From assembly GCA_041739275.1 (NCBI GenBank), contig JBGSOF010000055.1, positions 18,507 to 82,506 on the forward strand: DNA of 64,000 bases. The letters run 5' to 3'. A model generated the notes under the pieces. The model had not been told where the DNA came from and did not search any database. It saw only the letters and a program-made list of their open reading frames with translations. This document shows, one piece after another, positions 59,896-64,000 of this stretch; the stretch's first letter is position 1; every line of letters begins with the position of its first letter. A program made the translations under genes and the position numbers. The stretch is from WGMI01 sp041739275 (GTDB lineage Bacteria > Bacteroidota > Bacteroidia > Flavobacteriales > Schleiferiaceae).

Positions 59896-60723
59896 ATGAA
59901 TACACTTGAAGATCGGTACCGAGCTGCGATCGAAACCGCCTGGGAAGACCGTACACGAATCACACTGCTCGAAACCATCCAAGCCGTCGAAGAAACCGTC
60001 AAAGCCTTGGACCTCGGGCAAATACGCGTCGCAGAACCCCAAGGAAGTGATTGGATTGTAAACGATTGGGTTAAAAAAGCCGTGTTGCTTTACTTCCCGC
60101 TCCACAATATGCAAGCCATCGAGGCCGGAGAACTTCGTTTTTACGATAAAATCCCGCTCAAAACCAACTTTGAAGCGCTCAACGTCCGCATGGTGCCTTC
60201 GGCTCTGGCCCGCTACGGCTCGTACTTGGCACCGGGGGTTGTGATGATGCCCTCTTATGTCAACATTGGGGCCTACGTAGGCGAAAACACCATGGTCGAT
60301 ACCTGGGCCACGGTGGGCAGTTGTGCGCAGATTGGGAAAAACGTCCACCTCAGTGGGGGTGTGGGGATTGGAGGGGTGCTCGAACCCGTACAAGCGGCCC
60401 CTGTAATTATTGAAGATCATGCCTTTATCGGCTCCCGCTGCATTGTGGTCGAAGGGGTACGGGTAGGCAGCGAAGCGGTATTGGGCGCCAATGTGGTTCT
60501 CACGGCCTCTACGCGAATTCTCGATGTAAGTCAAAGCACGGTGGTCGAGCACAAAGGCTTTGTCCCCCCTCGTTCGGTGGTGATTCCCGGCACCCTGCCC
60601 AAGCGCTTCCCCGCCGGCGAATACGGGGTTCCCTGCGCCTTGATCATCGGGACCCGAAGCGAGAGCACCGACAAAAAAACCTCGCTCAATCAGGCTTTGC
60701 GCGAGTACGATCTCTCGGTCTAA
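59896..60723 (+). CDS. dapD: 2,3,4,5-tetrahydropyridine-2,6-dicarboxylate N-succinyltransferase
   Basis: Succinylase step of lysine and diaminopimelate synthesis. 275 aa (family length) with an N-terminal helical part and a left-handed parallel beta-helix of hexapeptide repeats ('IGAYVGENTMVDTWATVGSC', 'IGKNVHLSGGVGIGGVLEP', 'IEDHAFIGSRCIVVEGVRVG'). The E. coli-like sequence 'RMVPSALARYGSYLAPGVVM' is conserved. The next gene starts two bases after the stop, so the glycosyltransferases are on the same transcript. Confidence 0.96.
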   Translation: MNTLEDRYRAAIETAWEDRTRITLLETIQAVEETVKALDLGQIRVAEPQGSDWIVNDWVKKAVLLYFPLHNMQAIEAGELRFYDKIPLKTNFEALNVRMVPSALARYGSYLAPGVVMMPSYVNIGAYVGENTMVDTWATVGSCAQIGKNVHLSGGVGIGGVLEPVQAAPVIIEDHAFIGSRCIVVEGVRVGSEAVLGANVVLTASTRILDVSQSTVVEHKGFVPPRSVVIPGTLPKRFPAGEYGVPCALIIGTRSESTDKKTSLNQALREYDLSV

Positions 60724-60725
60724 AA

Positions 60726-61880
60726 ATGCACATTGGCTTTGACGCAAAACGCGCTTTCCACAACCGCACCGGGCTCGGCAACTACAGCCGCTGGGTGCTT
60801 GAAGAATTGTCGCGCGCGTATCCCGACGATCGGCTTTCGCTGTACAATCCGAAGCCCGGAACTGCATGGAGCGCTCGGCCAACGGAGGCTGCAGAGCATC
60901 TTCCCCAGGGTGTTTGGAGGAGCATTCCCTCTGCTTGGAGAAGGTGGGGCTTGTCGGCAGACCTCGCTCGCGACCAAATAGAAATTTTCCACGGGCTCAG
61001 CAACGAACTTCCCGCGTCGATCAAGCCCGGCATAGCCACGGTGGTGAGCATTCACGACTTGATCTTCGAACGCTTTCCGCAGTGGTACAAACCCGCAGAC
61101 CGCCTCGCTTATCGATTCAAGTTTAGAGCGGCTGCCCGCCGGGCCGACCGAATTTTCGCGCTCTCGGAGCAGACAAAAAACGACCTCGTCGAATTCTACT
61201 CCATCGACCCCAAGCGCATCGAGTTGCACTATCAAAGTTGTCATCGAGATTTTCAACTTTCAGACGATGTGCGCAGCTTCGAACAACTCGAAAACATTCG
61301 AGCCGAGGCCCGGCAGAGCCTGAGTGAGCTCGGATTGCCTGCGGAATATGCCCTTTACGTGGGCACGGTCGAGGCGCGAAAAAACCTATTGAATTTGCTC
61401 AAAGCCTTGCGCGAAGTCGACCTGCCGATGGTGGTGGTCGGTGCGGGGGGATCGTACAAAAAAGAATGCATCGAATACGTTCGGGTTCAGGGCATGGAGA
61501 AGCGCGTCTTTTGGTTTGAAAACCTTCCCAAAGGCCGGCTGCCGCTGTTGTATCGCGCCGCTCTTGCATTTATTTACCCTTCTTTTTTTGAAGGATTTGG
61601 CATCCCCATCCTCGAGGCGTTGTACAGCGGGTGCCCTGTAATCACCTCACAGGGAGGGGTTTTTCCCGATACCGGAGGTCCGAATTCGGTCTACGTCGAT
61701 CCTTTTTCAGAAAACTCTATCCGTTCGGGTATTGAACGGGTGACCACCGATTCCAACCTCCGAGCAAAAATGCGCGTCTTAGGACTTGAATATGCCCGCG
61801 AGCGTTTCGAGCCCCGAGCGAGAATCGGCGATTTGCACCGATCGTATCAAGCCATACTCGCGAACCGTTCAAAGCGGTGA
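60726..61880 (+). CDS. family 4 (GT-B) glycosyltransferase
   Basis: 384-aa GT-B enzyme starting 'IGFDAKRAFHNRTGLGNYSR', with donor-domain motifs 'ALYVGTVEARKNLLNLLKAL' and 'PSFFEGFGIPILEALYSGCP' (the EX7E-like E-G-F-G-x5-E pattern). Members act in LPS, capsule or glycolipid synthesis, like WbaZ-type mannosyltransferases; the sugar is unknown. It starts two bases after dapD and overlaps the following glycosyltransferase gene. Confidence 0.92.
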   Translation: MHIGFDAKRAFHNRTGLGNYSRWVLEELSRAYPDDRLSLYNPKPGTAWSARPTEAAEHLPQGVWRSIPSAWRRWGLSADLARDQIEIFHGLSNELPASIKPGIATVVSIHDLIFERFPQWYKPADRLAYRFKFRAAARRADRIFALSEQTKNDLVEFYSIDPKRIELHYQSCHRDFQLSDDVRSFEQLENIRAEARQSLSELGLPAEYALYVGTVEARKNLLNLLKALREVDLPMVVVGAGGSYKKECIEYVRVQGMEKRVFWFENLPKGRLPLLYRAALAFIYPSFFEGFGIPILEALYSGCPVITSQGGVFPDTGGPNSVYVDPFSENSIRSGIERVTTDSNLRAKMRVLGLEYARERFEPRARIGDLHRSYQAILANRSKR

Positions 61881-63030
61881 CCACCCTTCAACATCCCAAG
61901 CCATCTATACCCCTCTTCGCATTCTGCACATCTCGACGGCCCACGACTGGAGGGGCGGCGAGCAACAAATCTTACTCTTGCACAGAGAACTGCTGCGCCT
62001 CGGCCACGAAAGCGCGGTTTTTTGCCCCAACGATTCAGAGTTGCGAAAAAGAATAGAAGCCGAGGGCCCGGGGTGTATTCCCTGTCCGGGCCATAAAGCG
62101 TCGATTCGCAGGCTTTCGCTGAACGTGCGCACTTTTCAACCCGAACTCATTGCACTGCACGACCCCAATGCGCATACGCAGGCCGTTATGGCTCAGGTGC
62201 TGCGGTTTATCGATACGCCTATGGTTTTGCACCGCAAGGTGGACTTTGGTGTTGGGCACAATGCGCTCTCTAAGTTCAAGTACAGCCATCCTTCGATTCG
62301 CGCGGTGATTGCCGTTTCTGAAGCGATCCGCGAGATTTTGCGGGCTTCGGGTGCCGTTCGAGCGCCGATTGAAGTGGTTCGAGACGGTTACGACCCCACT
62401 CGGATCGAATCTGTTCACCGGCCTCGTTTTTTTGATAGTGATCGTCCGGATGCCGAACGAGATTGGGTGGTGGGTACGGTGGCTGCTTTTGCTGATCACA
62501 AAGACCCCGATACTTTTCTGGCGGCGGCGCGGAAAATTCAAAATGCCTTTCCGAGCGCTCGGTTTATTTGGCTGGGCGAAGGGGTTTTGAGGAAAAAAAT
62601 GCTCCAAAAGGCCGCGGCTCTGCAGATCCGCTTCGAAGCTCCGGGTTTTGTCGGGGATGTGATCGAGCGGATGCGGGGTTTTGATGTGATGATGTACAGT
62701 TCGAAAGAGGAAGGCTTGGGTTCGAGTTTGATCGATGCCATGGCGCTTGGATTGCCGATTGCCACGACTGCTGCGGGAGGTATTCCCGAGTTGTTCGATG
62801 AGGGTATAAGTGCGCTCCTGAGCCCTCCCAAAGATTCGGAGGGTCTGGCGCAAAATGTTCTCAAAATTCTGAGAGACCGAGAACTAAGATTGAATCTCGC
62901 TCAAAATGCACAACTGCACTCGGGTCGGTTCACCGCTTCGGTTTTGGCCGAGAATACGCTTAAAATCTATCGCGAGGTGGTGAATCAGTCGAAGAGCAGA
63001 ATGCCCAAAATGCTGGGGACGAACGATTAA
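61792..63030 (+). CDS. family 4 (GT-B) glycosyltransferase, start uncertain
   Basis: Up to 412 aa. Family sequence begins at 'LRILHISTAHDWRGGEQQIL' (~residue 40), followed by 'RKVDFGVGHNALSKFKYSH' and the donor motif 'SSKEEGLGSSLIDAMALGLP' (~300). The only in-frame ATG before it is 61792, giving an 89-base overlap with the previous gene and a ~39-residue N-terminus without family likeness; a non-standard start near 61905 cannot be excluded. Sugar and acceptor unknown. The 3' end overlaps the convergent DUF937 gene by four bases. Confidence 0.87.
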   Translation: MPASVSSPERESAICTDRIKPYSRTVQSGDHPSTSQAIYTPLRILHISTAHDWRGGEQQILLLHRELLRLGHESAVFCPNDSELRKRIEAEGPGCIPCPGHKASIRRLSLNVRTFQPELIALHDPNAHTQAVMAQVLRFIDTPMVLHRKVDFGVGHNALSKFKYSHPSIRAVIAVSEAIREILRASGAVRAPIEVVRDGYDPTRIESVHRPRFFDSDRPDAERDWVVGTVAAFADHKDPDTFLAAARKIQNAFPSARFIWLGEGVLRKKMLQKAAALQIRFEAPGFVGDVIERMRGFDVMMYSSKEEGLGSSLIDAMALGLPIATTAAGGIPELFDEGISALLSPPKDSEGLAQNVLKILRDRELRLNLAQNAQLHSGRFTASVLAENTLKIYREVVNQSKSRMPKMLGTND

Positions 63031-63521
63031 AAGAACTTCTTCCCGAGGTTTTTGAGGTCGTTCATGTCGAAGCCGTCGTCTCCGCCGAGTTGCTTCATCA
63101 GGCCTTGTACGTCGAACCCGCCTTGGCCGTTGAGCGCCGAGGTTATTTGTCCGACGAGGTCGTTGCCTTGTCCTTTGGCGGCTCCCGCTTGTTGGTTGAA
63201 GAAGTTCATGACCATGGGGAGGGCTTGCTGCACCATCTTTTGGGCTTGGTCGGCGTCGATGCCGAGCTTGGAGGTGATGTCGGTAATGGCTTTGCTGTTG
63301 AGGGCGCCGAGCGCGGGGTGATCGGCGGGGGTTTCGGCTCCCGAAAGGAGTTCGTCGAGGGCGCTGCGGTCGCCTTGGCGGACTTGTTCTTGGATGCCCT
63401 CGGCCAGACTTTGGTTGAGCGCAGCCCCGGCTTTTTCGGCCTGATCGGCGTCTACGCCTTGAAACTGTCCGAGGAGTTCTTTGAGCGGCCCTTGAGCCGA
63501 CGCGAGGAGTTGATCGAGCAT
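63027..63521 (-). CDS. DUF937-like (YidB-type) protein
   Basis: 164-residue helical protein starting 'MLDQLLASAQGPLKELLGQF' with 'GIDADQAQKMVQQALPMVMN' and Gly/Asp-rich 'GGDDGFDMNDLKNLGKKFF' at the C-terminus. Layout and composition match DUF937/YidB-like proteins, whose function is unknown. Its stop overlaps the convergent glycosyltransferase stop by four bases. Confidence 0.82.
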   Translation of the reverse strand: MLDQLLASAQGPLKELLGQFQGVDADQAEKAGAALNQSLAEGIQEQVRQGDRSALDELLSGAETPADHPALGALNSKAITDITSKLGIDADQAQKMVQQALPMVMNFFNQQAGAAKGQGNDLVGQITSALNGQGGFDVQGLMKQLGGDDGFDMNDLKNLGKKFF

Positions 63522-64000
63522 GAGTATTATATTTTAATGGCTAAACGTATCAAATTTCCGGGGCTTGTGTTGCGTGGGTGTTATGAGGGGAGAAAAGGGT
63601 TGGGGGGGTGAAAACGTTTTCGGGCTTGGCGAAGGTGGCAATTTCGAAGCACTTCACTGTCAACCAGGCAGAAACATCGATAGTAGCACAAAGCTTGATT
63701 TAACCACTGAACCGCCAATTTCTTATAGGTGCCGTTAGCGGTTCGTACTTCTTCCTTCGTCATTTTTGTTTAGAAGCGTTAAGTAAAAATTCGTCCGTTT
63801 GTCCTTTTTCTAACAAACCAAAACCCGTCGCAAAGAAGTCCTTGTCGTTGGACTTAAAACCACAGCTGTCCAAAACGTTTTAAGCTGGGCATAAAGGTAT
63901 TTGTCCCTGAGGTGTTTAGGGATGGTTTTGGACGGATTTCGATTTTTAGTACCCCCTAAATTTTAGAAGGCGAACAGTTGCTGTCGGTCGGGGGGTGGTT
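63522..64000. other. 479-base terminal region without a convincing gene
   Basis: No frame of more than 60 codons and none with family likeness. Base composition shifts to A/T-rich after ~63620. Structures visible: the palindrome GAAAACGTTTTC at about 63609-63620, and inverted repeats at 63849-63933 described separately. It could be the edge of a mobile or repeat element that continues outside the window. Confidence 0.5.
63868..63933. repeat. 9-base inverted repeat GTCCAAAAC / GTTTTGGAC
   Basis: GTCCAAAAC at 63868-63876 is repeated inverted as GTTTTGGAC at 63925-63933, 48 bases apart. Within and before it, CTTAAAAC (about 63853-63860) pairs with GTTTTAAG (about 63876-63883), and TTGGAC (63849-63854) pairs with GTCCAA (63868-63873). 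The alternatives are mutually exclusive. Function unknown. Confidence 0.4.

Noticed and set aside
63581..63763. 60-codon minus-strand frame near the window end
   Set aside because: No family likeness, odd composition with several Cys and Pro, and no promoter or start context; more likely chance in non-coding sequence.

Overview
The window is a gene-dense chromosomal segment of a Bacteroidota bacterium, most likely in or near Flavobacteriales, with a GC content that looks moderate (around half, judged by eye). The evidence is a type IX secretion C-terminal sorting domain on one secreted protein, a gldF-gldG gliding-type ABC pair upstream of dnaN, the Bacteroidota-specific DUF4295 gene behind rpmB-rpmG and before ftsY, a family S46 dipeptidyl-peptidase, several Bacteroidota-type -7 promoter elements (TAnnTTTG) and little Shine-Dalgarno signal. 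The species cannot be named from the sequence.

Layout. 1-4505: an outer-membrane porin-like gene cut by the window edge, then thrS-infC-rpmI-rplT closed by a strong terminator; infC has no ATG/GTG/TTG start and seems to begin at CTG. 4552-9034: an SH3-domain protein, a methylcrotonyl-CoA carboxylase-like beta subunit, rimM, a TrmN6-like methyltransferase and a DinB-like gene. 9097-13080: lpd, ridA, a TrpG/PabA amidotransferase and an NhaC antiporter. 13064-17283: a four-gene minus-strand unit of SRPBCC protein, DUF429 protein, iron-sulfur (6-4) photolyase and a divergent photolyase/cryptochrome. 17400-22649: a DPP11-like S46 peptidase, an RsmI-like methyltransferase coupled to a LMW phosphatase, a Rossmann-fold protein and rpsP with a long tail. 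22705-28360: HerA-like ATPase, a small ATPase coupled to recQ, fmt, and HU with its own promoter and terminator. 28409-36881: pdxH, YqgE, a class IV aminotransferase, a T9SS-sorted esterase-like protein, a REP pair, rhomboid protease, rarA, a lipoprotein and an OMP. 36927-44802: phoH-purC on the minus strand diverge from a tightly overlapping run SAM hydrolase - ABM monooxygenase - gldF - gldG - DUF4340 protein, then dnaN. 44833-50965: phosphoesterase, OMP, pruA, GT2-rsmG, tgt. 51024-52526: two genes of visibly lower GC. 52786-57571: Lpt permease, EamA transporter, accA, ftsY, DUF4295, rpmG, rpmB. 57731-63521: cinA, a repeat-filled gap, ruvX, dapD, two glycosyltransferases and a DUF937 protein. 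The last 480 bases show no convincing gene.

Most genes are housekeeping: translation (thrS, infC, ribosomal proteins, fmt, tgt, rimM, rsmG), DNA replication and repair (dnaN, recQ, rarA, ruvX, photolyases), envelope and secretion (gldFG, Lpt permease, porins, ftsY) and central metabolism (lpd, accA, dapD, purC, pdxH, pruA). I saw no CRISPR array, prophage, intact insertion sequence, tRNA or rRNA gene. The least ordinary items are the photolyase unit, whose second enzyme seems to have lost the FAD-proximal tryptophan; the T9SS esterase-like protein with a displaced nucleophile serine; the CTG start of infC; and two kinds of palindromic intergenic repeat.
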